From Cheiracanthium punctorium (lineage: Eukaryota > Arthropoda > Arachnida > Araneae > Cheiracanthiidae), in assembly GCA_038373885.1 (NCBI GenBank), contig JAWZYV010006126.1:637501-701500 (forward strand): a DNA stretch of 64,000 bases, written 5' to 3'. The position numbers and the translations under genes are program-made. This document shows positions 21,501 through 32,806 of the stretch, piece by piece (position 1 is the first letter of the stretch; every line of letters begins with the position of its first letter). Under the pieces are notes generated by a model. That model was not told where the DNA came from and did no database searches. It saw only the letters and a list, made by a program, of their open reading frames with translations.

Positions 21501-24500
21501 TTAGGTGATATCGGTGGACCATTTCTTCATAAAGTCCACGGCGGTTGAAGTCGAATGCGGTCCCTCATGGTTCCCGACTTTTTCCACATCATACCTATCG
21601 TTCGGTTTGCATGCTTTAATTCGGTATGGCCCGTAATATTTGGGTCTCAATTTAAGGCCAGTGCCGAATTGCGTTCGTTGGATGGCTACCAAATCACCTT
21701 TTTTGTACTTAGTGGGTGTTTTCCTTTTTTTGTCAAAGTGTTTCTTACTCGTTTCCTGGACTTTTAAGATGTTCTTTTTAGCGTCGTCACGCAGCTTTTC
21801 TCTTTCCTGAATAAAGTGCGATGTATATTCTTCGTTCAAAATTTCGAGTATTTTGTTGTCTTCCTTATTCTTCATTTTAGTGCCGATAAGCACTTCAAAT
21901 GGGGACCATTTGGTGGACGAACTTATGGTACTATTTAGGATTCTTTGCAGGTTTGGGACATGTTTGTACCATTTCTCGGGTTCATCTATTGAAAGCTTGC
22001 TTAACACAGGGATTAAAGTTTCATGGATTCGTTCTACTTGCCCGTTTGCACGTGGTATACCTGTAGTGATCTTTACGTGCTCAATAGATTCGTTATTGCA
22101 GTACTCTTGGAAAGCATTTGATGTAAACGCCGCTCCACGGTCAGTAATTAAGCGTGATGGGTTGCCAAATGTACTTTTCTGAATCTCTAACTTAGTCAAT
22201 GCGTCCGCTGTAGAAGTCGATTTGACAGGATAAATCCACGTGAATTTGCTAAAAGCATCTACGACAGTGAATAGATGGTTATAATTTTTGTTAGTCGATG
22301 GTAAGGGTCCCAGAAAATCGGGATGGTATGTGTGTAGTGGCGTGTCACCTTTGGGGATTGGGTGCAAGAAACCTTCTCCCTTGCCTCGTTTCTTGTTTAT
22401 TAGAATGCAGTGAATGCAATTAGCTAGGACATGCTCAATTTTACTTCGCATTTGAGGAAAATAATAGTCAAGTTTTAAAATGTCTTCTGTTTTTTGAACC
22501 GCAAAATGTCCTTTGTCATGAATTTTTTTAATTAGGTTGGTTTGCATCGAAGCTGGTACAACTAGTAACTCTTTACCATTTACAATTTTGTATAAAACTT
22601 CATTGCGAATGTTGTATTCCTGTGTGTCTCCATCTTGTAATAGACGCTTAAGAGTTTTAATGTACTCATCAGTGTTTTGTGCGGCTTTAATTTTGGCTGT
22701 GATTTCATCGCACGCGATAAACATGACAGGCGAGCGACTTAATGCATCAGCATGTTTCATTTGATGTCCTGGACGATGTAAAATTTCGTAGTCGAACTCT
22801 TGGAGAAAAAGAGCATATCTGGCGATTTTGGGTACGATGTCACGCTTGCTCATGGTTTTTTGAAATGCGGCACAATCGGTAAAAATTTGAAAATGTGTTC
22901 CATGTAAGTAGTGACGGAATTTCTTAAGTGCTTCAACGATAGCTAATACCTCCAATTCAAAACTAGAATAATTTTCTTCGTGTGGTTTAGTTTTTTTACT
23001 CATGTAGTAGATTGGGTGATATCCATCTGGAGACTCTTGGAGCAAAATGGCTCCGTATCCGTGTTTAGAAGCGTCCTTATGTAACTGGAGATTGGCACCT
23101 GGTTTAAATAGATGTAAGAGTGGGTCTGTTGAAAGCGCGTCCTTCAATCGTTGAAATGCTAGCTGCTGATCTGGACCGAAAACGAAAGGTTCATCTTGTC
23201 TTAATAAGTCACTCAGAGGTTTAGCGATTATTGAATAACTTTTAATAAATTTTCGAAAATAACCAGTTAAGCCAAGGAATTGTTGAATTTGTTTTACGGT
23301 ACGAGGCTCTGGAAAATTTTGAACGGCTTTAGTTTTGTCTGGTGACGGTCGAATCGTTCTGTTTTGTATGATATAGCCCAAGAATTCAATTTTTTGTTTT
23401 AAAAAGTGACACTTTTTAAAATTGAGTTCGAGACCATATTGTGATGCCGTATTTAACACACGTGCTAGTTTCTGTATTCCCTGCTGCATATCAGTTGATG
23501 GGATAATGATATCATCCATGTATATTATGACAGTGTTGTCTTGTAATAGCTCATGCATCACTTGAAAAACATAGCGTTGAAAAACTGCTGGTGATAAACA
23601 TAAACCAAATGGGGCTTTATTAAACATCCAGGAGCCTTCTGAAGTCACAAAGGATGTATATTTTTTACTATCCTCATCGATATCTACGTGATAAAACCCG
23701 TTTTTTAAATCCAACGTCGTGAAAACTTTTGCATCGTGCAGCTTATCTAAGACGTCCTCAATTAGTGGTAGGGGAAATCTGTCTTTGATAATTTTTTTAT
23801 TTATTTTCCGGTAATCGATGCACATTCTATATTCGCCATTTTTCTTTTTTGTTAATACAACCGGCGATGCGTAGTCGGAAGTTGAAGGTTTGATTATGTT
23901 TTCATCTAATAATTTACGCACCTGACGTCGAATCTCGTCGTTCTCGGCATGGGAAAATCTACGCGGTCGTTGAGCTACTGGAATATCATCTTTTACGACA
24001 ATGCGCATGCTGACGTTAGCGTGCTTTGTTTTGTGTGGTTTGTATGAATAAATTATTTGCGCAGCTTCGGCTCGCAATTCAGGACATTGAATGTGAGTTA
24101 GATCCACTTCGTCTTTATTTTCGATAGCAGTAATTGCATGGATGAAAGATTTTTCATTGGTCTTAATTTGGATGCCTTCAGCACTAAACGTGAATTCGCC
24201 TTGCTTAATAACGTCGGTTCCAACTATAGCGTCTGGAGCAATTAAATTATTACCGACAACGAATACATCGGTTTGGAATGTGTGGTTATCAATAGAAATA
24301 GTTGTATTAAAATAGCCAAAGGGTTTCATTTCGCCTGCGCCGATTCCGGCAAAAATCATGTTTGTGGGGGTTAAAGTCGGTTTACGTAATTTGTTATAAA
24401 TATGCTCTTTTATAATTGTAACTTTACTTCCTGTATCAAAAAGAGAGTTTATGGGGATATTTAGAATTGATATTTGCTTTTGCATTTCTGAGAAAAAATT

Positions 24501-25823
24501 TGGTTGTACTTCAACTTCATGAATAGCTTCTGATTTAGTTTCTATCTTAACAGTACGTTTTACACAGTCATTAGATTTATGTCCGAAGGAATTACAAGCA
24601 AAACATTTAAGGCCTTTATCTTTATGTTTGCAAAATTTTGACTTATGTCCCAACATACCACAGGAAAAACAACGATTTTGGGACGAAACAGGTATTTTAG
24701 TATTTTCGAGATTCGGTTTAGCTTTAGCATCATACACTTTTTGTTTTTGCTCAAATTTACTCTTAGGAATTTTATTGTTTTGTTCATCTGACTGCATTTG
24801 CTCAAAAATTTTTAACCTGTTTTTAAATTCAACCAAATTTTGGCATCCGTACAGAGAAGCTTTTTTATAAACATCTTCATTGATACCATTTATTACGTAT
24901 TTCATCAATGCGGCATCTTCTACCTTGCCTTTATTGGCTAATCGTTTCATATTCAAAAAGTATTCATCAATGGTCTCGTCACATCTCATTTTCCTTTTAG
25001 AAAGCGTTTCATGAATTTCGGCAGAGTTAGATGTATCGTCGAATTCCTCAAGCATGATTTTTTTAAATATCTCATAAGAATGAATTTTCGATTCGCTAGG
25101 AAGGAACAATTTGGCCTTTCCCTGCATGCAGCGTTTAGCAAATATTACTTTTTGAAGCTCAGTTAATTGCAACAAACATGCAGCATCTTCAAAGTTTTCT
25201 AACCAGGCTTCAACGCTTTCGAAATTGTTGCCTTCAAATGGCCCAATAAAACTTTCCAAGTCAGAAAACGAGACGTGAGAGTTTATAAAATTGCCATGTA
25301 TTGGTGGTTGCCTGTAATGTTCGAATGCACTAAAATTATCTCTTGCTGGCATATTAGTATTTTTCACAACATTTTCAGCTATTTTTAAATTATTAGCATT
25401 AGCACTTTCGATTTGGGAAAGCACGTTACATTTGCTCCCTTGAACTTCAGTGTGACTGAACTCAGTCTCAGACTCATTATCAGTTAAATCATCGTGAACA
25501 AGATTATCATTAAGTACTTCTAAATTGTTTAAGCAAGAGACAATTCGAGTGGCCAGCTCATCACTCGTACCTTCATTACAAATTTGCAGTATATAAGCCA
25601 AAGTAATAAAATTATTAACCGTAAACTCTGTTTTGGATTTTGCGATTTTATTTTTCAATTCGTCACCGTCTGGTGGGAAGGAAAAGCCAGGGAACGATCT
25701 GAGCCGATCTCTATTTTTTCTATCTCCAGTATTTTCGAAAATTAGTTGATGAAGTAGTTTAATTTTTGTTGTTTTTTCCGTCTTAATGACAACCGCCAAT
25801 TCTGGAATGTCGACTAGTGACAT
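21501..25823 (-). CDS. Gag-Pol polyprotein of Ty3/gypsy element
   Basis: 1440 residues in one frame, starting MSLVDIPELA at an ATG 157 nt inside the 5' LTR. Gag: capsid-like region at about 190-340 and two CX2CX4HX4C zinc knuckles (385-398, 407-420). Protease: LFDTGS at 461-466. Reverse transcriptase at about 600-800 with LDLKNGF (D705) and YMDD (768-771). RNase H at about 905-1030 with acidic residues near D917, E956 and D983. Integrase: zinc module H1102, H1106, C1136, C1139; catalytic D1169, D1228, E1264 with 35 residues between the last two; GPY/F module with YYGPYRI at about 1396-1402. Gag and Pol are not separated by a frameshift. The order RT-RH-IN defines Ty3/gypsy. No envelope frame follows. 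All domains look intact. Confidence 0.95.
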   Translation of the reverse strand: MSLVDIPELAVVIKTEKTTKIKLLHQLIFENTGDRKNRDRLRSFPGFSFPPDGDELKNKIAKSKTEFTVNNFITLAYILQICNEGTSDELATRIVSCLNNLEVLNDNLVHDDLTDNESETEFSHTEVQGSKCNVLSQIESANANNLKIAENVVKNTNMPARDNFSAFEHYRQPPIHGNFINSHVSFSDLESFIGPFEGNNFESVEAWLENFEDAACLLQLTELQKVIFAKRCMQGKAKLFLPSESKIHSYEIFKKIMLEEFDDTSNSAEIHETLSKRKMRCDETIDEYFLNMKRLANKGKVEDAALMKYVINGINEDVYKKASLYGCQNLVEFKNRLKIFEQMQSDEQNNKIPKSKFEQKQKVYDAKAKPNLENTKIPVSSQNRCFSCGMLGHKSKFCKHKDKGLKCFACNSFGHKSNDCVKRTVKIETKSEAIHEVEVQPNFFSEMQKQISILNIPINSLFDTGSKVTIIKEHIYNKLRKPTLTPTNMIFAGIGAGEMKPFGYFNTTISIDNHTFQTDVFVVGNNLIAPDAIVGTDVIKQGEFTFSAEGIQIKTNEKSFIHAITAIENKDEVDLTHIQCPELRAEAAQIIYSYKPHKTKHANVSMRIVVKDDIPVAQRPRRFSHAENDEIRRQVRKLLDENIIKPSTSDYASPVVLTKKKNGEYRMCIDYRKINKKIIKDRFPLPLIEDVLDKLHDAKVFTTLDLKNGFYHVDIDEDSKKYTSFVTSEGSWMFNKAPFGLCLSPAVFQRYVFQVMHELLQDNTVIIYMDDIIIPSTDMQQGIQKLARVLNTASQYGLELNFKKCHFLKQKIEFLGYIIQNRTIRPSPDKTKAVQNFPEPRTVKQIQQFLGLTGYFRKFIKSYSIIAKPLSDLLRQDEPFVFGPDQQLAFQRLKDALSTDPLLHLFKPGANLQLHKDASKHGYGAILLQESPDGYHPIYYMSKKTKPHEENYSSFELEVLAIVEALKKFRHYLHGTHFQIFTDCAAFQKTMSKRDIVPKIARYALFLQEFDYEILHRPGHQMKHADALSRSPVMFIACDEITAKIKAAQNTDEYIKTLKRLLQDGDTQEYNIRNEVLYKIVNGKELLVVPASMQTNLIKKIHDKGHFAVQKTEDILKLDYYFPQMRSKIEHVLANCIHCILINKKRGKGEGFLHPIPKGDTPLHTYHPDFLGPLPSTNKNYNHLFTVVDAFSKFTWIYPVKSTSTADALTKLEIQKSTFGNPSRLITDRGAAFTSNAFQEYCNNESIEHVKITTGIPRANGQVERIHETLIPVLSKLSIDEPEKWYKHVPNLQRILNSTISSSTKWSPFEVLIGTKMKNKEDNKILEILNEEYTSHFIQEREKLRDDAKKNILKVQETSKKHFDKKRKTPTKYKKGDLVAIQRTQFGTGLKLRPKYYGPYRIKACKPNDRYDVEKVGNHEGPHSTSTAVDFMKKWSTDIT

Positions 25824-25962
25824 TTTAATGTAATAACAAAGTTAGTTCACTTACTTCAAAGTGCGTTATCCGTATTGCACTCTTAAGCACCACGACGAAA
25901 GATAAACTGCGTCATAAGAAAAAAAACTGCGTCATATCGTTCACTTATTGCAAAACGGTTCT

Positions 25963-25979
25963 CTGGGGGCGAGACCCCA
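25963..25979 (-). other. primer-binding site
   Basis: Directly after the 5' LTR the minus strand reads TGGGGTCTCGCCCCCAG. A TGG start at this position is expected for a site complementary to a tRNA 3' end. The priming tRNA was not identified. Confidence 0.7.
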
Positions 25980-26333
25980 TAAATATTAAAAGAGAGAGAG
26001 TATTAGGCTGGTGACTAGGGATGAATAATTACTATTTCAGTTAATATAAAAAAAATTATATTTACAAGTAATTTACATGATCGAGTTTACATTATTCTTC
26101 GTATCGTCGTACATGAGCATACAGCAATCAACTGCTTAGTGCCGCAGCTCTTCCTCGAATGTCTATTCCTAAAAAAAGGGGTGAGAGTTCTTTCGGGCTG
26201 AGGTCGTCTTCATTTTATTAATCAGGGGGGAAAGCTATTGAGGCCTTTACGGGTTGTCGCTTTTAGGTGCTGGTGGATGTTGAGTCAGTGGTGTTTCGTC
26301 ATTCGCGAGGGCTTTGCAGACCTGGCCTTGACA
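25980..26333 (-). repeat. 5' LTR
   Basis: On the minus strand it begins TGTCAAGGCCAGG and ends ATATTTA, followed by the primer-binding site. It serves as promoter and polyadenylation region for the element. Confidence 0.93.
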
Positions 26334-26689
26334 TATATATATATACACATTTTTAATTTTTTTTTTACTGTACGCAATATACTAATAATCTCTCGCTATA
26401 TTGACTTTTTTTAGCACAATCTAGCAATATTAAAGAAATCTCTTAAAGCAAAATCTGAATATATTAAAGTACATAAACCATATCACTCATTTTACCCAAC
26501 GGTATCTGACATTGAAAGTTTTGTATCATATCTCTCCTGACAATTCTAATTTTAATATATTGAAGGAATTTCAGAAGTTCACTTTCTACGGCACCACACG
26601 AAGTAATTTAAAAGTTTTATTTATTATTGTTTAATTGGTTATTCAACGTGTATATATGATACATCATTGGATCTCAACCTTTCTTAAAT

Positions 26690-26935
26690 CCTTCCAGCAG
26701 AGTTGAAAGGTGTTTATGATCTCGGTTTTTTGCCTGTCTGTGCTCTAACTGCCGTAAATATGAGTCGATTACAACTAAACATATATGTTATTCCTATGTA
26801 CAGTACCAAATACTCTATTGAAAATGGTGTATGCAGCATTCATAAATTTTTTACTGCAGTGTTCAAAATAATTTCGAAACATTAAGCTCTATGGGCAGTC
26901 ATCCTTTAAAGTAATTAAGAGACATTCCATTATTT
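26690..26935 (+). repeat. dispersed repeat family A
   Basis: Order of shared blocks: GTTGAAAGGTGTTTATGAT, GCCTGTCTGTGCT, GAGTCGATTAC, ATGTACAGTACCA, ATTGAAAATGGTGTATG and CTCTATGGGCAGTC. The same blocks occur at 53940 and 56205. Non-coding. 26334-26689 and 26936-27189 are unassigned. Confidence 0.65.
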
Positions 26936-27189
26936 CAAAGGATATGATGTTATATGATGGATTTATTTTTATTCTAAAGGAGCACCGAGGAAACTTCCAG
27001 TACATTACTGTCGATGCCAGCTTTACTGCCATTCATCCATTTCAAACTCAATACCATCCTACTGCATAGTTAGCTAATGGTCTATGGAAAGTCGTGTGCC
27101 TCCCTGAAAAATTGCGCATAATGTCGAAAAGATTGGCAATTTGTGCGGTTTTAAATAACTCCTCGATATAAAACTGTTCGATATTTCTC

Positions 27190-27420
27190 TTGAGGTTGAA
27201 CCATGCACGAGCATTTAAGGGGGAGAAACGAAGATAGATGGCATTAGAATAAGTGTATACCTTGTTAATAAATATTTCGTGAAATTAAAATTGTTCGTTA
27301 TTTTCACCCCTTTTGTAACGGGGTTCTTACAACTAATTAAACGATAAGTAAGTCTACGATAACAAATCCCGCGGTAATTCCAACAAAAGTGAGTACCTGA
27401 ACTTTTAAAAAAAATCATAA
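27190..27420 (+). mobile_element. Helitron-family internal fragment
   Basis: Collinear with 51390-51640 inside the 49807-52354 Helitron: GTTAATAAATATTTCGTGAA, then TTTTCACC, then TTCTTACAACTAATTAAACG, then GGTAATTCCAACAAA. Confidence 0.55.
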
Positions 27421-27429
27421 CACAATTAA

Positions 27430-29845
27430 GCGCAATTCGTTACATCGGGGAGAATCGGGAGGCGTGGGATAAGACACTATAAACTGTTCCTTAAGAAAAT
27501 TTTGTTTTAAATTTTTGAATTTTCACCAGGTTTAGTAGCAATAGCATCGTAGTTATTGCTAAAAAAAATTTTAATTACAAATTTCTGTGAGTTTATGATA
27601 CAAAAATGCTGTTTAAGTAAACAATTTCTTTTACATTCGATGCAAGTTTCAGTCTCATTTATTGTAACTAACAAAATTCTTCTTAATGTTTCGTTGACCT
27701 AAGAACATAAACTTTTAAAAATTAGCAGTTTAGTGAGGCCTAGCAACAGAATATTTTCCGGAATAATTTATCTTATTGATATGTTGTCTAAAGAAAGGGA
27801 TGGGACACAGAGAGGAAAAACGATGAGGAAAAAAAAATGAAATTTTATCTTCCCACAAGAGAAAGATTGTTCCATCATTGATAAAGAAGATATTACTGGA
27901 ATTACCGCAAAACTGCATCCACCTATAACGGTTGGCAGAACTAGTCGTGCGTGCACAGGCATATTTTTCATTTGATTTGGACAATACGTTAGATGTTAGA
28001 TTCATGTTATAATATGCAATAAACCTTGAGGTGATTTTCCCCCAATATTTTTAGAAATTCTGCTTAAATTTCAACTTTTAAAAACATGTCCCATCCCTCA
28101 GGCAAGGGGCAGAGATGGTGCATTTTTCTTGCTATTTTATCCTGCATATATAACTAAGACTTTAATACGTACCATCAAATGTATATATTTTAAATGTGTT
28201 AAAATGATTCAAGATGTTATTTTGAAACTCTCAAAGTTGTACCGGTAGAAAAAATCTGTAAGAAATATTTTTGTTAAAAATGTCCTACCCCTCCAGACTC
28301 TCCCCTAAAAATTTTATCATACTTGCTTCGTAGGGAAAAATAAAATGTAAACGAATACTTTTAAGTCGATTATTGAACAACGCACAATTTTTCACAATCC
28401 AAGCGTTTTATATTAAAAGTATTTTCTCTTTTTAATCGACATTAAAGCAGGCATTATTCTGAAAAGGAAAAATTGGTGAAAATACCCCTTATTTTATTCT
28501 TCAACAAAAAAAAAAAGAGTCGCTCTCAAGTGTTTTGTGTATCAAAGTTTCGAGAAAATCTATTTATCGCTTTTAAAGTTACTCAGCTTCAAAGAAGTTT
28601 ACAGTCTATTGTCATGATGAAAAATATCATAAAAGGATTTTTTAAAAAATTTCCTTACTTTGGAAAGAAAATGTTTGAACATTTTTGGCAGCTATTATAA
28701 ACTGAAGGATAAAGTCGCATAAAAAATACTAAAAAGAATCACTTATTCGAGTAGTTAAGACATAATTTTTCTTTCGAAAGCCATTATGAAGATATGAATT
28801 ATGTTATGACGCTGTAAATTGACAAGTCGAAACATGTTGCGTGTAAACACGAAATTGCGTTAATTGTTTTCTGGGAAATGCCAAATTAATAGTTTTTGAA
28901 AGATTTTGATTTGTTTTATTTGTGCAGTACTTTGTCTTCCCATTCCAACTAAAATTCGAAGGTACTTAATATCTGCTGTTATAATGTTTTGCATGCTACA
29001 AATTGCAAAATTAAATTATTTGACGAAGAGAACATGAATTTTGGACTGACTTAACCTAAGAAGAGTAGATCACCCTGCAAATTGGTATAGTATATATTGA
29101 CGTAATTGATATTTACTTGTTGTATGCATTGGTACCAGTTGACATCTTGCTACGATTATTATGGGTTAAGTAACTCATATTCGTTTTAAGTACACGGGTA
29201 TTGCGACAACCGGAAATCAATCGCCAAGCAACCGAGATACATCGCCAAGATGGCAGTGGTAAAATCTTCTGAAAACGTTTGCAATCCTAAAGCATAGTTG
29301 CGAGTTTGGCCTTATCCTAAGCCCTCAACTAAGCTCGATGTCGGCTTTAGCTCACTAGCACTAATAAACCCAACAAATGATTAATTAACTCATTTGCGTT
29401 TATTCATTAAATGTGAAACTATTTCTACCTGTCGGTCGCAAAAATTTTAAGCATTAGTTAATTCTATTTCACAATTAATAAATTACAATTCCCCAAAATC
29501 TTGAAAGGAGGGAAAAAATGTCAATATTTCACATTTTTGTTATACATAATGTTACAGAAACTCCTCTTTGTCTAGCTCGTAAGCTTGAAAAAGTGTAGTG
29601 CGTATCGAAAGTTCCAATAATCAGTCCAAATGACAGGATACAACAAAAATTTTATTGGTTCTAGACATTCTTCGAACAATCTTGAATGTACACAATTCAA
29701 AGAAATTAGCAAGCAGGATCTCTATTTACAACAGTCAACCGAACAAAGAGGCTTCTCCAAATACTGTAATTTTCAGAGAATAAAATCCTTCCACAGGCTA
29801 AAAACGCCTTTCACAGGCTTTCTCTAGCAGAACTCTTAACTGCTC
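27430..29845. other. unassigned sequence
   Basis: Long A+T-rich tract. I found no gene, no element termini and no RNA gene. Confidence 0.3.
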
Positions 29846-29880
29846 AAATAAATAAATAAATAAATAAATAAAATAAAATT
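29846..29880. repeat. (AAAT)n microsatellite
   Basis: About eight AAAT/AATA units. Confidence 0.85.
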
Positions 29881-30205
29881 AAGCATTCACAATCAGCTTT
29901 CAAAAATAGGCTTCTCATAACAAGCTAGAAAGAATGTCACTTAAAATACAGCAACACAACAAATCAGAGCACTGTGGCTTTCAGGATAACTAATGTGTTC
30001 TCAAGTGCAAGCGAAAGTTTGCAGCTGACTGAGTGTGGGGCGAGCTTCTCTACTTATACTTTCACACATGTTTCGCCAACATTTCACCCGTTTCAACCAG
30101 TAGCAACTTCGAAAAGCCCTCCGGGCATCTGATTGCGTGTTAGTAATGCTATTGTGTAATATTAATACGGGAAAGCAAACCTTACAGATGTCAGACCCTA
30201 TTAAT

Positions 30206-30356
30206 TAAATTTCGCCTGAGACTGTCAGGTGATTTTCCAGGTGATGTTACACAAACAAGACCGTCTTTGAATTGTTTAAACCATCTTCTAACGCTGTTTG
30301 CAGCAGGAGGTTCAACAACGATTTCTGTTGTGCAGTTGCCATTTTCACAAATTCTA
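30206..30356 (-). pseudogene. transposase helix-turn-helix fragment
   Basis: The minus strand reads ENGNCTTEIVVEPPAANSV, then RRWFKQFKDG, then TSPGKSPDSLRRNL. This matches the N-terminal HTH pattern (RFC.ENG..TTE, PP..NSIRRW..QFK, SPG) of mariner-like transposases of the type whose C-terminus lies at 6693-6926. No initiation or catalytic domain. Identified from memory of the motif. Confidence 0.5.
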
Positions 30357-30359
30357 AAA

Positions 30360-31674
30360 TGGCGGCCGTGGAAAGAGTGTTAGCACTACCTGTCAGCAAC
30401 CGCGTGAAATTCGAGATCTTACAATTTCTGTCAGTGTATTAATCGATCAAAACTACTAAAATCCAAATTGTGATGACTTTTTGAAATCAGGACTTTCTTT
30501 CTGAAACACCCTAAATTTTGAACATATTTCGGTTTTAATTTAAAGATTTTGAAAAGTTGAATTTAAAGAAATATTAATGTATATTATAGAATTACTATAA
30601 TATATACATTAGCATTATAATGTTCGAATATAGAATTTTCACAATAATTTCGTGTTTTTAAATTTACGTGTATTGTGAATTTTTATAATCGTAATGACCA
30701 TAAAAACTTAAATAGATACCCAAATTTATCACAATGAGGAGTCTCTATATTAAACTTTATGGGATTTCTTCAAAAATTATGACGAATGGAACATTTTAAA
30801 GACACTGAACGAAAAAAATTCTCATTTTACGGAAAAGGCATTTAAAAATATTTCTATACTTATCTTTAATACTTATGATTAGTAAAAAGTTTTAAGCGTA
30901 TTTCTAAACGTTTATAACTTTTCACTAAATAACTAATATGTACGCGATATTTTGCATTAGATTCAGAAAACATAATAAAATATGGATACATAAGAAAAAA
31001 TAATTTCCGAATTTTTCGTCGATCTTAGTTAATTTCAAAATCCAAAAGAATCCCAAAGAACTTTGTTAGTTTCAAAATCAATTATTATCCCATTAACATT
31101 CTTGAAGTAAAAGTAAAACTACTTTTAAAAACCCGTCGCCATTATAAAGCAAGTCTATAAAAGTATCACTTTTTAAATCAAAAGCAATTTAAGAATAAAA
31201 ATAAAGAGATTGTGCTAACATGTCATTTAAAACCGAAAAGTCGAACATATATCACTTTATTCGACACCTCCTAACCTTTGAAGCAAAGAAATTTTATTCC
31301 CAGAATAAAATTGGTGGAAAAAGATAAAGCACAGTGCCTCTATATTTCAGCTAGCTATCATTAAAAGTTTCATAATTTCTTTTCGTAAAAATCGTTCCAG
31401 TTCTGATATAATTTAACGCCCACTTTGTGAAGTTTCTTTTTTCCCATGAGATAACAATTTAAGACGTATAATGGAGAAAATTAAACATCATAACCAAGTA
31501 CATTTACTAGCTAATTTTTCATATTAAGATCATTTGGCTAGACAGTGAAAAAATTGATTATAAAGTTTAGAAAACTCTTATTAAATATAAAATAATTTTA
31601 TTTGCATGTTTTTGCGCGAGCTTACATGGGAAACATTTTCAGCTTGAAAACTGAGTACATCTTTTCTACTAAAA
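30360..31674. other. unassigned sequence
   Basis: A+T-rich, nothing recognised. 29881-30205 is likewise unassigned. Confidence 0.3.
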
Positions 31675-32330
31675 TCCGAGTGTAAATAAAGTTTATAGCT
31701 GGCTGGCTGGCTATGTAAGTTTGCAACCTCCGATCTTACGTGTGTCTGTCGACTGCATATCGCCGGAGGAGTGGTCGCAGACCTACCAAATTTTATACAT
31801 GGTTTTACTAGAATAGGTCCTAACCAGGGGCGTAGCCAGACATTTTTCATGGGGGGGGGGTTACGACTACTACAACTCATATATATGTATACGTGTGTGT
31901 GATAATATAGTGAAGAATATACATTTTGTAAGGCAAAAATTTCTCATGGGGGTGGGGTTATGACCCCCTTAAACCCCCCTTGGCTACGACCCTGGTCCTA
32001 ACACACCTCGAAGCAATTTTTTCGAAATTCGAATCAGAATTTTTTTTATTTTACCTTTTATGTGATTTTTGACAATTTTTATCGTCTAATATGCAAAAAC
32101 GGCGGTAATTACACTTGCAGTAAAATGGCATTTGCATCATCGGATAGAGGAGAAAATTTCCTTTAAAAAATAGCTTTTTCTGACAATGAATCACAATTTG
32201 CAGAATTTTTTGCAGAAATATCACATATCTGGACATTCATTTCGCCCTCTTTTAAAAGAAAAACGGGGAAAAATATAAATTAGGAGCTTTTTTTTAACGA
32301 TAATTTTAAGTTAAGAAGGATTCTGAATCC
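31675..32330 (+). mobile_element. Helitron, 5' part
   Basis: Starts A|TCCGAGTGTAAATAAAG, then CGCAGACCTACCAAATTTT, then CCTCGAAGCAATTTTTTCGA. This parallels the 5' part of the minus-strand Helitron that starts at 6253. The body also aligns to about 49906-50290. The 3' end is not present before the long inverted arm at 32337. Contains a hAT MITE (31825-31994). Confidence 0.55.
31825..31994. mobile_element. hAT MITE (CAGGGGCGTAGCCA family)
   Basis: Starts CAGGGGCGTAGCCAG and ends with the inverse of CAGGGTCGTAGCCA. A perfect 8-bp target duplication GTCCTAAC flanks it (31817-31824 and 31995-32002). 170 bp, with G-run/C-run shoulders and no coding. Removing it restores the Helitron sequence. Same family as 38659 and 51881. 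Confidence 0.85.
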
Positions 32331-32336
32331 AATAAT

Positions 32337-32800
32337 AGCCCAGGCAAATAAGACTTTTGCTGCCCGAAAAATAGTGCAGAGCTGGAGATGATTTTAATAC
32401 ACCGTTGGCATCCCAAGTAAGTGCTGGGTGGGTTTTGCGAAGTAAATTTAGGTGGGCTTCACTTTTAGGAGCCTAAAAACCGCGAAATTTTGGCACTTTT
32501 TTCAGTTCTTCGCATATACCTTGAAAATAGTGCATCGTACCGCAAAGTGATTTATTACAAAATTAAAGAGCATAAAATTCCGCGTCTAATGAGTCCTTAA
32601 AAGTTAAATTCGGTTCAGCGGTTTAGCCACAATCGATTGTCAAAAATAGACAATTTTTGCTAACTTGGAGCAAAAGCCGGTTTAACGCCTGTAATTCAAA
32701 AACGACCAGCCCAAATGAATTAACGCAAAGAGCTACCACATAGGTCAAGTTATTCGAACTTATATATACATATGTTTTGCTTAACATCATTATATATATA
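32337..32800. repeat. left inverted arm
   Basis: Highly similar to the reverse complement of 36680-37147. Shared landmarks include GGCATCCCAAGTAAGTGCTG, AACCGCGAAATTTTGG, CAATCGATTGT and the inner ACATCATTATATATA. It abuts the Helitron 3' end at 32807. Confidence 0.85.
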
Positions 32801-32806
32801 TATATA

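Larger units (their letters stand above)
20772..26333 (-). mobile_element. intact Ty3/gypsy LTR retrotransposon
   Basis: A 5562-bp element on the minus strand: 5' LTR (25980-26333), primer-binding site, one Gag-Pol frame (25823 down to 21501), and 3' LTR (20772-21125). The LTRs are equal in length (354 bp) and differ at four positions by hand count. Flanks are TA repeat on both sides, so the exact target duplication cannot be read. With intact LTRs and no stop in 1440 codons it could still be functional. Confidence 0.95.
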
